Below the pieces are notes generated by a model that saw only the letters and a list, made by a program, of their open reading frames with translations, ran no database searches and was not told the origin of the DNA. Below, piece after piece: positions 23,077-32,562 of a stretch of 64,000 nucleotides of DNA. Location: contig NZ_JANIIC010000015.1 in the NCBI RefSeq assembly GCF_024519315.1, positions 97,331-161,330 of the forward strand, given 5' to 3'. The number at the start of each line of letters is the position of its first letter. Position 1 is the first letter of the stretch. The position numbers were made by a program, and so were the translations under genes. The DNA is from Streptomyces malaysiensis subsp. samsunensis. Its GTDB lineage: Bacteria > Actinomycetota > Actinomycetes > Streptomycetales > Streptomycetaceae.

Positions 23077-23129
23077 AGTATGCTGCGCGGCTGACGTAAC
23101 GTCAACGCTTCTTTCCGGAATGATTCCGG
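23077..23129 (-). promoter_or_regulatory. xylanase promoter with two palindromes
   Basis: On the minus strand, TTGACG (complement of 23100-23105), a 17-base spacer and CATACT (complement of 23077-23082) form a plausible promoter. The -35 is embedded in TGACG-TAA-CGTCA (23092-23104). A second perfect palindrome, CCGGAA-TGA-TTCCGG (23115-23129), lies just upstream, in an activator or repressor position. The leader to the xylanase start is about 140 bases. Confidence 0.5.
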
Positions 23130-23229
23130 TAGAAGTCTTCGTCGGTGCTTCCATCGATTCACCTCTGAGCTGCGGCTCTATGGCGTGTGTGCATGTCCTG
23201 TGGCCGTAAAGAGGATCTATCAGTACTGG

Positions 23230-23250
23230 GCTCCGAAAAGTTTTCGGAGC
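23230..23250. promoter_or_regulatory. 21-bp perfect palindrome, xylanase-type operator candidate
   Basis: GCTCCGAAAA-G-TTTTCGGAGC has two perfect 10-bp arms. CGAA-type inverted repeats are known near Streptomyces xylanase and xyloside genes (for example BxlR sites), so a role in xylan induction is possible. It lies about 125 bases upstream of the xylanase -35 and directly at the broken edge of the carboxylesterase fragment. Confidence 0.5.
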
Positions 23251-23251
23251 G

Positions 23252-23794
23252 GTGGTGATGTGTTATCGGGTGGGCCATCTGACGTCCTCGACCGAGGAGG
23301 ACGTCCTCGCCGCGGCGGCGCGCTCCCACCCCGCCCCGGAGAAGCTGGTGGAGGTCTACCGCCAGGAGCGGCCCGGGGCGTCCGCGGGCCGGCTGCGGTC
23401 CGCCATCATGACGGACGCCCTGTTCGGCGCGGGCACGCGGCGGCTCGCGGCCGCCCACGCCCGGCACCCCTCGTCGGGTACGCACGTCTACGAGTTCGCC
23501 TGGCGGTCGGAGGCCCTGGACGGCCGGCTCGGCGCCGCGCACGTCGTGGAGCTGCCGTTCGTGTTCGACCGCACCGGGCTGCCGGGGCTCCACGGCCCCC
23601 AGGCGATCCTCGGCCCGGCCGAGCCGCCCGCCGACCTCGCCCCCCGCGTCCACGCCACCTGGATCCGGTTCGCGAGGACGGGCGACCCCGGCTGGCCGCG
23701 GTACGACAGCGCGCACCGGACGACCATGCGCATCGCCCGGACATGGACGCGGGTGGCGGACCCCGCCGCCCGGATACGGCTGGCCTGGGACTGA
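23252..23794 (+). pseudogene. carboxylesterase type B, C-terminal fragment
   Basis: The frame matches only the last third of a pnbA-type carboxylesterase (full length near 500 residues): HVYEFAWRSEALDGRLGAAH with the catalytic His in GAAHVVELPFVF, and the terminal WIRFARTGDPGWPRY region. The Ser nucleophile (GESAG) and the acidic residue are absent. Homology-like sequence begins about 10 residues in, just after the 21-bp palindrome, as though the 5' two thirds were deleted. An ATG exists at 23252, but the product could not be an active hydrolase. It is most likely a relic. Confidence 0.75.
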
Positions 23795-23859
23795 GCGCTC
23801 CGCCGGAAGTGCCCTGACCCGCCGTCGACCGTCCGCGGCGCCGTCGCGGACAGTTCGCA

Positions 23860-23887
23860 CCCCATCCGTTCTCCGGAACGGGTGGGG
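23860..23887 (+). terminator. long hairpin terminator
   Basis: CCCCATCCGTTC (23860-23871), loop TCCG, GAACGGGTGGGG (23876-23887): 12-base arms with one imperfect pair, followed by TTG. It follows the esterase fragment and precedes the sugar importer promoter. Confidence 0.65.
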
Positions 23888-23924
23888 TTGTGCGCGTGCG
23901 GTGTTTTTCGCTTCCGGCGAGGGC

Positions 23925-23992
23925 TTGACCGGAGGCGAAGTGGCTCCTACATTCCTCACACCCTCGAGGTAGATCGATTAACCACTCGTTAA
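23925..23992 (+). promoter_or_regulatory. importer operon promoter and operator
   Basis: TTGACC (23925-23930), 17-base spacer and TACATT (23948-23953) make a good vegetative-type promoter. Downstream, TTAAC-N5-GTTAA (23978-23992) is an inverted repeat within the leader, in the right place for the LacI-type repressor encoded at the end of the transporter genes (27136). The start codon is 23 bases further on. Confidence 0.6.
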
Positions 23993-24014
23993 CCGCCTGG
24001 TTGGAGACCCCGCA

Positions 24015-25304
24015 GTGCACTCACCGCTGACTCGGCGCGGCTTCCTCGCCGCCGGTTCCGGCCTCGCCGCCGCGACCGTCCTGCCCGGCCTGTCCGGCTG
24101 CTCCGCCCTGACCGGAGCGGACTCCGATCCCGATACGCTCGTGGTCCACAGCCAGCTGGGCACCACCGCCCCGGGATCGCCCACCTACCTCGCGGCCCTC
24201 GACCGGTTCCGCAAGGAGAATCCGGGACTGAAGGTCAAGAACCTCATCAACGGCGACGACCTCGCGCAGGTCTACGAGACCTCGCGGCTGGCCCGCAAGG
24301 AGCCGGACGTCGTCATGGTCAACCTCTACGACAAGACGCTGGCGTGGACGGACGTCGGCGCCACGGTCGACGTCAAGGGCTATCTGGACGACTGGGGGCT
24401 GCGGACACGTGTGCTCCCGCAGGCGCTGGCCGAGTGGACCGACGCCAAGGGCCGGGTGCGGGCCTTCCCCTACTTCGCCACCAACTGGCCGATCGCCTTC
24501 AACCGGGCCCTGCTGGACCGGGCGGGTGTCGACGCGATACCCGCCACGGGCGATGAGCTGATCGCCGCCGCGCGCAAGCTGCGCGCCAAGGGGATCGCGC
24601 CCGTGACCGTCGGTGGCAACGACTGGACCGGGCAGAAGCTGCTCGCCCAGATCATCCAGACGTTTCTCACCGAGGACGAGGCCAAGCACGCCTACACCAC
24701 GGGGGACTTCGGCAGCAGGGGCGCCCGGGAGGGCATCGAGTACTTCGTGACGCTGCGCGACGCGGGCGTCTTCGCCGACAAGGCGCAGGGCCTCATCGCG
24801 GACACGATGTTCACGCAGTTCAACACGGGGGCGGCGGCGATCGAGTCGGCCATGTCGTCGGCGCTCGCCAAGGTGCCGCCCACAGTGGCCCGGCACACCG
24901 AGGTCGGCGGCTGGCCCCTGACCGAAGGCGCCGTGCACGACAAGCCCACCATCCTGCGCACCTACACCCTGATCGGGTTCTGGATCAGCCCCAACGGCAC
25001 CAAGAAGATCGACGCCGTCGAGAAGTTCCTGCGCTTCATGTACCGGCCCGACACCGTCGCCCGGTTCATCAAGGAGAGCGGCCGCGATATGGCGCTGCGC
25101 TCCGACGTCGTCAGCACGGATTTCCCGCTCGTGGCCGCCGCGCAGCAACTGGGCTCGAAGGTCGGCCAGGCGCTGCTGCCCGATGTGTACGTCCCGCCCG
25201 CCGCGGCCCAGCCGCTGATCACCGCGACCAGCACCTCCTTCACCCGCGGCACCGGCGCCGCGAAGGTCCGCGCCGTGCTCGAAGCCGCGTACCGCTCCGC
25301 GTGA
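24015..25304 (+). CDS. CUT1 sugar ABC importer, substrate-binding lipoprotein
   Basis: A 429-residue solute-binding protein of the extracellular family 1. It has a leader with twin arginines (TRRGFLAAGSGLAAA) and a lipobox LSGC at about residue 32, suggesting Tat-exported lipoprotein anchoring. Typical fold motifs include FPYFATNWPIAFNRALLD, VTVGGNDWTGQKL and AVEKFLRFMY. GTG 24015 has GGAG about 8 bases upstream. It would bind an oligosaccharide. The neighbouring glycosidases (GH5-like, GH3) and secreted GH5 suggest a manno- or gluco-oligosaccharide. The operon carries two permeases but no ATPase; such Streptomyces systems commonly share MsiK. Confidence 0.88.
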   Translation: MHSPLTRRGFLAAGSGLAAATVLPGLSGCSALTGADSDPDTLVVHSQLGTTAPGSPTYLAALDRFRKENPGLKVKNLINGDDLAQVYETSRLARKEPDVVMVNLYDKTLAWTDVGATVDVKGYLDDWGLRTRVLPQALAEWTDAKGRVRAFPYFATNWPIAFNRALLDRAGVDAIPATGDELIAAARKLRAKGIAPVTVGGNDWTGQKLLAQIIQTFLTEDEAKHAYTTGDFGSRGAREGIEYFVTLRDAGVFADKAQGLIADTMFTQFNTGAAAIESAMSSALAKVPPTVARHTEVGGWPLTEGAVHDKPTILRTYTLIGFWISPNGTKKIDAVEKFLRFMYRPDTVARFIKESGRDMALRSDVVSTDFPLVAAAQQLGSKVGQALLPDVYVPPAAAQPLITATSTSFTRGTGAAKVRAVLEAAYRSA

Positions 25305-25356
25305 ACCGCCCGCCCGTTCGCTCATTTCCCGAGCCCGACTCCACGGGAGCCACCTC

Positions 25357-26295
25357 ATGACGACGTTGACGTCGACCCCGGGCGGGGCCGCGATCCGCCA
25401 GCCCGCTCCGCCCTCCGCCACAGGCCGTTCCCGGATACCCCGGCAGGGCGGCACGATCCTCGCCGTCCCGGCGCTGGTCTGGTACGCGATCTTCATGATC
25501 GGCCCGGTGATCGCCATCTTCGTGATCGCCGCCCTGCACTGGCCCGGCATGCTCCAGCCGGTGTCCTTCGCCGGTCTGGGCAACCTCCGCACGGTCCTGG
25601 ACGACCCCATCTTCTGGGACGCGGTGCGCAATACCGCCGTCCAGCTGGCGGTGGCGCTGCCGATCATGATCGTATGCGCCTACATGCTGGGCTACTACGT
25701 GGCGCAGAAGCCGCCAGGACACCGGATCATCCGCTATCTGCTGTTCATCCCCGGCCTGATCTCCACCCCCGCCAAGGCGATGGTGTTCTACGCGGCGCTG
25801 TCGCCGGACGGGCTGGCCAACGGCGCGCTCCAGTCGGTGGGGCTCGGCTCGCTCACCGACGCCTGGCTCGCCTCGCCGTCGACCGCTCTGGCCTGCCTCA
25901 TCGCCCTGGACGTATGGAGTGGCATCGGCTTCACCGCCGTCCTGTTCGCCGCCCGCCTCGACAGCGTGCCCGACGACCTCGGCGAGGCGGCGCAGCTGGA
26001 CGGGGCCGGGCACTGGCGGACCATGTGGCGCATCCACTTCCCCGTGATCCGCGACTACGTCGGCGTCGTCACCATGCTCCAATTCCTGTGGACGCTCTTC
26101 GGCTCGGCGCAGCATGTGCTGCTGCTCACCCAGGGCGGTCCCGGCAGCTCCTCGACGACGCTGTCCTTCCTCGTCTACCAGAAGGCGTTCATCGCGGCCG
26201 ACCTGGGCTACAGCCAGACCGTCGGCGTCATCCTCTTCCTGGCCGGGCTCGTCGGGCTGCTCACCATCCGCCGCGCGTTCCGCCAGAACTACTGA
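25357..26295 (+). CDS. CUT1 sugar importer permease (MalF-like)
   Basis: A 312-residue inner-membrane permease with six or seven hydrophobic segments. The cytoplasmic EAA loop reads DDLGEAAQLDGAGHWRTMWRIHFP, which docks the ATPase. ATG 25357 is preceded by GGGAG. The first 30 residues are polar (proline- and alanine-rich) and cytoplasmic. It pairs with the next gene product to form the channel. Confidence 0.9.
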   Translation: MTTLTSTPGGAAIRQPAPPSATGRSRIPRQGGTILAVPALVWYAIFMIGPVIAIFVIAALHWPGMLQPVSFAGLGNLRTVLDDPIFWDAVRNTAVQLAVALPIMIVCAYMLGYYVAQKPPGHRIIRYLLFIPGLISTPAKAMVFYAALSPDGLANGALQSVGLGSLTDAWLASPSTALACLIALDVWSGIGFTAVLFAARLDSVPDDLGEAAQLDGAGHWRTMWRIHFPVIRDYVGVVTMLQFLWTLFGSAQHVLLLTQGGPGSSSTTLSFLVYQKAFIAADLGYSQTVGVILFLAGLVGLLTIRRAFRQNY

Positions 26296-26311
26296 TCGAA
26301 GGCGGCTCACC

Positions 26312-27139
26312 ATGAAACTCGGCAAACGCTGGCTGCCCGCACACCTGCTGGTGTGGACCTACGCGGTGCTGCTGATCGTGCCGCTCTACTACTTCCTCGC
26401 CTCCGCGTTCAAGAGCAACGAGGAGATCTTCGCCCACCCCTTCGCGCTGCCGTCGTCGTTCGGCTTCGGCAACTTCCGCACCGCCTACGACAGCGCCGAC
26501 CTGGGGACGGCCGTCGCCAACTCGGCGCTGGTGACGGTCCTCGCCCTGGTGCTGACCCTGTTGCTGGCGCTGCCCGCGGCGTTCGCGCTCGCCCGCTCGA
26601 CGGGACGGCTCGCCTCGGCGATGGAGAAGATCTTCTCGCTCGGCTTCCTGATCCCGACGTTCGCGGCGCTCTTCCCCACGTTCCTGCTCGCCGCCGCCAC
26701 CGGGCTGTTCCACACCCGGCTGTTCATGGTCTTCCTCCTGCCCGCCACGGCGATGCCGCTGTCGGTGGTGATCCTGGTGCAGTTCATGCGGACCATCCCC
26801 AGGGAGATGGAGGAGGCCGCCCGGATGGACGGGGCGTCCACCTACGCGGTGCTGCGGCACATCTACATACCGATGTGCCTGCCCGGTATCGCGACCGTGC
26901 TCCTCCTGAACTTCCTCACCTTCTGGAACGAGTACCTCTACTCGCTGGTCATCATCGGCCCCGACCCCGAACAGCGCACCGTACAGGTGGCCCTGCCCAC
27001 CCTGAAGGCGATCACCGGCACCGACTACGGTGTCCTGACCGCCGGCACCGTACTGACCCTCATCCCGGTGTGGATCGTCTACACGGTGCTCCAGAAGCGC
27101 ATGCAGGAGGCACTCGTCAACGGAGCGGTGAAGGCGTGA
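26312..27139 (+). CDS. CUT1 sugar importer permease (MalG-like)
   Basis: A 275-residue permease with six predicted helices. The EAA loop is REMEEAARMDGASTYAVLRH, and the C-terminal RMQEALVNGAVKA is typical of MalG-like partners. ATG 26312 has GAAGGCGG upstream, 16 bases after the MalF-like stop. Its stop overlaps the LacI regulator start by 4 bases, tying regulator and transporter into one transcript. Confidence 0.9.
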   Translation: MKLGKRWLPAHLLVWTYAVLLIVPLYYFLASAFKSNEEIFAHPFALPSSFGFGNFRTAYDSADLGTAVANSALVTVLALVLTLLLALPAAFALARSTGRLASAMEKIFSLGFLIPTFAALFPTFLLAAATGLFHTRLFMVFLLPATAMPLSVVILVQFMRTIPREMEEAARMDGASTYAVLRHIYIPMCLPGIATVLLLNFLTFWNEYLYSLVIIGPDPEQRTVQVALPTLKAITGTDYGVLTAGTVLTLIPVWIVYTVLQKRMQEALVNGAVKA

Positions 27140-28179
27140 GCGTGCCCACGGCGAAGCCGGGTCGGCGGCCCACCATCAAGCAGGTGGCGGCCGCCGCCGG
27201 AGTGTCGACCGCGGCCGTGTCCCAGGCGTTCAACGACAAGGGCCGGCTGTCGGAGCAGACCAGACGGCGCATCCTGGACACCGCGACGGACCTGGGCTGG
27301 TCGCCGAGCGCGTCCGCCGCCGCCCTGCGCTCCGCCCGTACCCGCACCCTCGCCCTCGTCGTCAGGCGCCCCACCGATGTACTCGGCGCGGACCCGCACT
27401 TCAGCGAGCTGATCACCGGTATCGAGGGCGAACTGGCGCCCCGTGGCTACGGTCTGCTGCTGCACCTGGTCGCCGGCGCACACGAGGAGAACGCCCTCTA
27501 CAAGCGGCTCGCGGCCGAAGGCCGGGTCGACGGAGCCGTGCTGACCGACGCCCGCGCCGACGATCCGCGCCCCGCCCTGCTGGCCCGCCTCGGACTGCCC
27601 GCGGTGCTGCTCGGTCCCCCCGACCGCGCCGCCTCCGTGCCGCGCATCGGCCTCCGCCACCAGGGCGCCGCCGTCGAGGAGGTCGTGCACCATCTGATCG
27701 GGCTCGGACACCGGCGCATCGCCTATGTGGCGGGCCCCGCCGACCTCCAGCACACCCGGCTGCGCGGCGGTGTCTTCGAGACGGCCCTCCGGCAAGCGGG
27801 CCTGCGGCCCTACGCGGTGCTGCACACCGACTTCACCGAAGTGTCCGCCGTCGCCGCCACCGAGGCCCTGCTGGACGCCGACGACCGCACCACGGCCATC
27901 GTCTACGCCAACGACTCCATGGCCATGTGCGGCATCGGCGCGGCCCGGCGCGGTGGGCTGCGCGTCCCCGAGGACCTGTCGGTCGTCGGCTACGACAACC
28001 TGCCGCTCGGCCGCTGGCTGTACCCCCGGCTGACCACCGTCGACCAGCAGGTGCAGCGGGTCGGCGCGGCCGCCGCCCGGCTGCTCCTCGCACGCTGCGG
28101 CGAGGACGTCGAGGAGACGGTGCTCGACGACCGGCCGCGGCTGGTCGTCCGCGAGTCCACCGGACCCGCCCCCGGCTGA
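27136..28179 (+). CDS. LacI-family repressor of the importer/glycosidase operon
   Basis: 347 residues with an N-terminal helix-turn-helix IKQVAAAAGVSTAAVSQAFN, a hinge region with LRSARTRTLALVV, and a periplasmic-binding-type sensor core (GLGHRRIAYVAGP, ANDSMAMCGIGAAR, VVGYDNLP). It starts at GTG 27136 overlapping the permease stop; a second GTG at 27142 is possible. It is placed inside the operon it probably controls, through the inverted repeat at 23978-23992. The effector is presumably the imported sugar or a breakdown product. Confidence 0.88.
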   Translation: MSVPTAKPGRRPTIKQVAAAAGVSTAAVSQAFNDKGRLSEQTRRRILDTATDLGWSPSASAAALRSARTRTLALVVRRPTDVLGADPHFSELITGIEGELAPRGYGLLLHLVAGAHEENALYKRLAAEGRVDGAVLTDARADDPRPALLARLGLPAVLLGPPDRAASVPRIGLRHQGAAVEEVVHHLIGLGHRRIAYVAGPADLQHTRLRGGVFETALRQAGLRPYAVLHTDFTEVSAVAATEALLDADDRTTAIVYANDSMAMCGIGAARRGGLRVPEDLSVVGYDNLPLGRWLYPRLTTVDQQVQRVGAAAARLLLARCGEDVEETVLDDRPRLVVRESTGPAPG

Positions 28180-28251
28180 CCCCCGACCGCATGAACCCCG
28201 GACCCGTTCCGGGCACCCCCCACCCCGTACCACCGACATCCGAGAAGGACC

Positions 28252-30186
28252 ATGCGACGCCACAGCGCCCAGCTCACCCACCACCCCGCCGTCCTGCCCT
28301 GGCTCGGCGCCAACTTCTGGTCCCGCACCGGCGGGCCCCTGATGTGGCGCGACTACGACCCGACGACGGTCCGCGCGGAACTGCGGGTGCTGCGCGAGCA
28401 CGGCCTCACGATGACCCGGTCGTTCTTCTACTGGCCCGACTTCCACCCGCAGCCCCACACCATCGACGAGAGGCTGTGCGAACACTTCCGCGACTTCCTC
28501 GATGCCCACCGCGAGACGGGCATGGGGACCGTGCCCACCTTCATCGTCGGACATATGTCGGGCGAGAACTGGGACCCCGTCTGGCGCGGTGGCCGCGACC
28601 TCTACGAGGACGTGTGGATGGTCGGCCGCCAGGCGTGGTTCGTGTCCCAGATGACCCGCCGCTTCAAGGACCACCCGGCGGTCACGGGCTGGCTCATCAC
28701 CAATGAGATGCCCGGCTACGGCCGGATCTACCAGGTGGATCCGCCCAGCTCCGATGTGGTGACGGCCTGGGCGCAGGCCATGTGCAACGCGGTACGGGCG
28801 GCCGGCGGCACCCAGCCCGTCTCCCTCGGCGACGGCGCGTGGGGCATCGAGGTCACCGGCCGCGACAACGGTTTCTCGCTGCGCGAGACCGCCGAGTACG
28901 TGGACTTCGTGGGCCCGCATGTGTACCGCTCGGACACCGACCGGCCCCGTCAGCATCTGCGCGCCGCCTTCGAATGCGAACTGGCGTCGGTCACCGAACA
29001 GCCCGTCGTCCTGGAGGAGTTCGGCCTCTCCACGGACACCGTGTCCGACCGCAACGCGGCGGTCCACTACCGGCAGACCCTGCACAACTCCCTGCTCGGC
29101 GGGGCCACCGGCTGGATCGCCTGGAACAACACCGACTACGACGATCTGTGGGACCGCCCGCCGTACGACCACCACCCCTTCGAGATGCACTTCGGCATCA
29201 CCGACAGCACCGGCGCCCCCAAGGCCCCGCTGCTCGAACTCGCCGCGTTCGCCGAGGTGTTGAAGGCCGTGGACTTCGCACACTGCCGACGCGCCGACGC
29301 GGACGCGGCCCTGGTGGTGCCCGCCTTCCTGGAGCGCGGTTACCCGTACAGCAGGCCCGCCGACCGGCCGCTGATCTTCACCTCGCTGCACCAGAGCTAT
29401 GTCGCCACCCGCGCCGCCGACCTGCCGGTGGGCTTCACCCGGGAGGCCGACGGACTGCCCGGCGAGGCGGCCCTCTATCTGCTCCCGGCCACCCGCCAGC
29501 TCACCACGCGCACCCGGCGTGAGCTGGAACGCCGCGCCCACGAGGGCGCCACCGTCTACCTCTCGTTCTGCTCCGGTGAGCACCCCGCGACCCGCGGCCC
29601 GTGGTTCGACGACCTGGACGGGCTGTTCGGCGTCGAACTCCAGCTCTCCTACGGTGTCGCCGAGCCCATCGAGGACGACGTCCTGGAGATGACGTTCACC
29701 GAGGACTTCGGCGGGCTGACGGCCGGGACCTCGCTGCGCTTCCCCGTCGCGGGCAACGAGGACAGCCGGGCCTATCTGCCGGTCGTGCCGCGTGACGCCC
29801 GGGTGGTGGCCGTCGACGCCCACGGGCGGCCCGCCCTGCTGGTGCGCGACACCGGGCAGGGCCGCACCGTCCTGGCCACCTATCCCCTGGAGCACATGGC
29901 CGCCCGCACCGCGCGCGCCAACCCCGAGGAGACCCACCGGCTGTACGCGGCGCTCGCCGATGTGGCCGGGGTCCACCGCCCGGTGACGGTCGACAGCCCG
30001 CACATCGGCGCGGACCTCCTCGTCCACCAGGACGGGCGGCGCTTCGTATGGCTGGTCAGCCAGAGCCCCGACGAGCTCCGTGTCCGCCCGGCCGCCGACG
30101 GCACCCTGCACGACCTCGCCACCGGCACACCGGTCACCGACGTGTCGCTCGACCCGTACGGCGTGCGTGTCCTGGAGCTGAGGTGA
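28252..30186 (+). CDS. GH5-like (clan GH-A) glycosidase, probably beta-mannosidase type
   Basis: A 644-residue cytoplasmic enzyme (no signal peptide). The TIM-barrel half has WLITNEMPGYG with acid/base Glu152 and VVLEEFGLSTD with nucleophile Glu256, plus GWIAWNNTDYDDL. The C-terminal part (about 360-644) resembles the trimerisation/beta domains of GH42-like or GH5_18-like enzymes. I lean to a GH5_18-type beta-mannosidase acting on imported oligosaccharides, but GH42-like beta-galactosidase activity cannot be excluded. ATG 28252 has GAGAAGGA upstream. The stop overlaps the GH3 gene start by 4 bases, so the two enzymes are made together. Confidence 0.7.
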   Translation: MRRHSAQLTHHPAVLPWLGANFWSRTGGPLMWRDYDPTTVRAELRVLREHGLTMTRSFFYWPDFHPQPHTIDERLCEHFRDFLDAHRETGMGTVPTFIVGHMSGENWDPVWRGGRDLYEDVWMVGRQAWFVSQMTRRFKDHPAVTGWLITNEMPGYGRIYQVDPPSSDVVTAWAQAMCNAVRAAGGTQPVSLGDGAWGIEVTGRDNGFSLRETAEYVDFVGPHVYRSDTDRPRQHLRAAFECELASVTEQPVVLEEFGLSTDTVSDRNAAVHYRQTLHNSLLGGATGWIAWNNTDYDDLWDRPPYDHHPFEMHFGITDSTGAPKAPLLELAAFAEVLKAVDFAHCRRADADAALVVPAFLERGYPYSRPADRPLIFTSLHQSYVATRAADLPVGFTREADGLPGEAALYLLPATRQLTTRTRRELERRAHEGATVYLSFCSGEHPATRGPWFDDLDGLFGVELQLSYGVAEPIEDDVLEMTFTEDFGGLTAGTSLRFPVAGNEDSRAYLPVVPRDARVVAVDAHGRPALLVRDTGQGRTVLATYPLEHMAARTARANPEETHRLYAALADVAGVHRPVTVDSPHIGADLLVHQDGRRFVWLVSQSPDELRVRPAADGTLHDLATGTPVTDVSLDPYGVRVLELR

Positions 30187-32453
30187 CCGGCCCCCGCTAC
30201 CGCGACCCCACCGCGCCGGTGGCGGAGCGGGTCCGCGACCTGCTGGGGCGCATGACGCTCACCGAGAAGGTCGGCCAGGTCAACCAGCGCATGTACGGCT
30301 GGCACGCCTATGAGCGCGACGGCGGCGGCCACCGGCTCACCGACGCCTTCCGCTCCGAGGTCGCCGCGTACGGCGGGATGGGGGCGCTGTACGGGCTCCA
30401 GCGGGCCGACCCGTGGTCCGGTGTCGGCTTCGCCGACGGCATCACGGCGGCGGACGGGGCGCGGGTCGCCGACGCGGTGCAGCGGCATGTCATGGAGAAC
30501 TCCCGGCTGGGCATCCCGGTGCTGCTCGTGGAGGAGGTTCCGCACGGCCACCAGGCCCTGGACGGAACCGTGTTGCCGGTCAACCTCGCCGTCGGCGCCA
30601 CCTGGGACCCGGGGCTCTACGAGGCCGCGGCGGCCGCGGTCGGCGCGGAGGTACGGGCGCGGGGCGGCCATGTGGCACTCGTCTCCGCGCTCGACCTGGT
30701 GCGCGATCCGCGCTGGGGCCGCGCCGAGGAGTGCTTCGGCGAGGACCCGTACCTGGCGGCCCGGCTCACCGAGGCGCTGGTGCGGGGCGCGCGCACCGCC
30801 GATGTGGCCGTCGTGCTCAAGCACTTCGCCGGACAGGGGGCCACCGTCGGCGGGCGCAACAGCGCGGCCACCGAACTGGGCGCCCGCGAGCTGCACGAGA
30901 TCCATCTGGCCGCGGCACGGGCCGGGGTGCGGGCCGGTGCCGCCGGGGTGATGGCGGCGTACAACGAATTCGACGGTCTGCCGTGTGTGGCCAGCGAGCC
31001 GCTGCTGACCGAACTCCTCAGGGAGCGGCTGGAGTTCGACGGCATCGTGATGGCGGACGGCGGCGCCGTCGACCGGCTGGTCCGGCTCACCGGCGACCCG
31101 GTGGCCGCGGGCGCCCTGGCCCTGAACGCCGGATGCGACCTCAGCCTCTGGGACGACTGCTTTCCCCGGCTGGCCGAGGCGGTGGAGCGGGGGCTGGTCG
31201 CGGAGGGGACCCTGGACACCGCCGTGGCCAGAGTGCTGGCGCTGAAGTTCCGCCTGGGGCTCTTCGAACGGCCCTACGCGCCTGCCGTGGACCGGCCCTC
31301 CGACCCGCGCGAGCTGAGCGAACGCATCGCCCGCGCGTCCATCACGCTGCTCGCCCACGACGGAGATGTCCTCCCGCTGCCACCGTCGATCCGCCGGATC
31401 GCCGTACTCGGCCCGAACGCCGACTCCATCGCCCAGCAGATCGGCGACTACACCGCGCCGCAGCGCCCCGGCTCCCACCACACCACGGTCCTGGACGGCA
31501 TCCGCTCGGCCGCCCGGCCGGGCACCGAGGTCACCCACGCGCCGGGGTGCGATCTGGTCGGCGGCGACCTCTCCGGTGTCCCCGGGGCCGCCGAGCTGGC
31601 GGCAGCGGCGGACATCGCGGTACTCGTCCTGGGCGGGTCCAGCGCACGGTCGGGCGACACCACCTTCGACACCAATGGCGCGGCCATCGTGACGTCCGCC
31701 GAACCCACCGGTATGACCTGTGGCGAAGGTGTCGACCTGGCCGATCCACGCCTGCCCGATGGGCAGTTGACGCTGCTGGACGCGGTGGCGGCCACCGGTG
31801 TGCCGGTCGTCGTGGTCCTTGTCCAGGGCCGGCCACACGCCCTGCCCGACCTCTCCGGCACGGCCGGGGCGGTGCTGAGCGCGTGGTATCCGGGTCCGTG
31901 GGGCGGACGGGCCGTCGCCGATGTGCTGTTCGGCGCGGCCGAGCCCGAGGGGCGGCTGCCGGTGTCGATCCCCCGGTCGGCCGCCCAGCTTCCGGTGTTC
32001 TACAACGCCAAGGACCACGGCTACCGGGGCTATGTGGACCAGCCGGCCACCGCCCGGTACCCCTTCGGCCACGGACTGTCGTACACCACGGTCGGCTACG
32101 CGTCACCGCGGCTCTCCCGCACCCGGGTGACCCCGGACGACCCCGCCCTGACCTGCCGGGTCACCGTGCGCAACACCGGGGAGCGGCCGGTGCGCGAGAC
32201 GGTCCAGCTCTACGTACGGCGGCTCTCGGGCGGCTCCTCGTGGCCCCGCATCCGCGAGCTCCGCGGCTTCGTCCGCCTCGCCCTGGGACCGGGGGAGGAG
32301 GCCGACGCCGTGTTCGAGATCGACGCCGAAACCCTCGCCTCGGTCACCCGTGACCTCGGCCTCGCCGTCGAACCCGGAGGGTTCCTGCTGGAGACCGGAC
32401 CCTCATCCGCCGAAACGCGGGGCGCGCGGCTGGTGGTCGAGCGGCCTGGCTGA
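30183..32453 (+). CDS. GH3 beta-glycosidase
   Basis: A 756-residue cytoplasmic GH3 enzyme in three parts. The N-terminal barrel has RMTLTEKVGQVNQ, DPRWGRAEECFGEDP, KHFAGQGA and the nucleophile Asp in DGIVMADGGAVDRL. The alpha/beta sandwich has RIAVLGPNADS and SAWYPGPWGGRAVADVLFG. A fibronectin-like C-terminal domain follows (TVRNTGERPVRETVQLYV). The nucleophile context is slightly unusual (MADGGAV rather than SDWGAV). GTG 30183 overlaps the preceding stop. Beta-glucosidase, xylosidase or mannosidase activity is possible; context suggests debranching or terminal trimming of the imported oligosaccharide. Confidence 0.88.
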   Translation: MTGPRYRDPTAPVAERVRDLLGRMTLTEKVGQVNQRMYGWHAYERDGGGHRLTDAFRSEVAAYGGMGALYGLQRADPWSGVGFADGITAADGARVADAVQRHVMENSRLGIPVLLVEEVPHGHQALDGTVLPVNLAVGATWDPGLYEAAAAAVGAEVRARGGHVALVSALDLVRDPRWGRAEECFGEDPYLAARLTEALVRGARTADVAVVLKHFAGQGATVGGRNSAATELGARELHEIHLAAARAGVRAGAAGVMAAYNEFDGLPCVASEPLLTELLRERLEFDGIVMADGGAVDRLVRLTGDPVAAGALALNAGCDLSLWDDCFPRLAEAVERGLVAEGTLDTAVARVLALKFRLGLFERPYAPAVDRPSDPRELSERIARASITLLAHDGDVLPLPPSIRRIAVLGPNADSIAQQIGDYTAPQRPGSHHTTVLDGIRSAARPGTEVTHAPGCDLVGGDLSGVPGAAELAAAADIAVLVLGGSSARSGDTTFDTNGAAIVTSAEPTGMTCGEGVDLADPRLPDGQLTLLDAVAATGVPVVVVLVQGRPHALPDLSGTAGAVLSAWYPGPWGGRAVADVLFGAAEPEGRLPVSIPRSAAQLPVFYNAKDHGYRGYVDQPATARYPFGHGLSYTTVGYASPRLSRTRVTPDDPALTCRVTVRNTGERPVRETVQLYVRRLSGGSSWPRIRELRGFVRLALGPGEEADAVFEIDAETLASVTRDLGLAVEPGGFLLETGPSSAETRGARLVVERPG

Positions 32454-32562
32454 CCGCCCGCCGTCTGGACGGTGATGTGAGCGGCGGTCACTATGGTGCT
32501 CGGGCGCGCCGGGTCCGCCGGAGCCGCGTTCGGGCACCATCGCTCACCCAGGGGGAGGCCGC

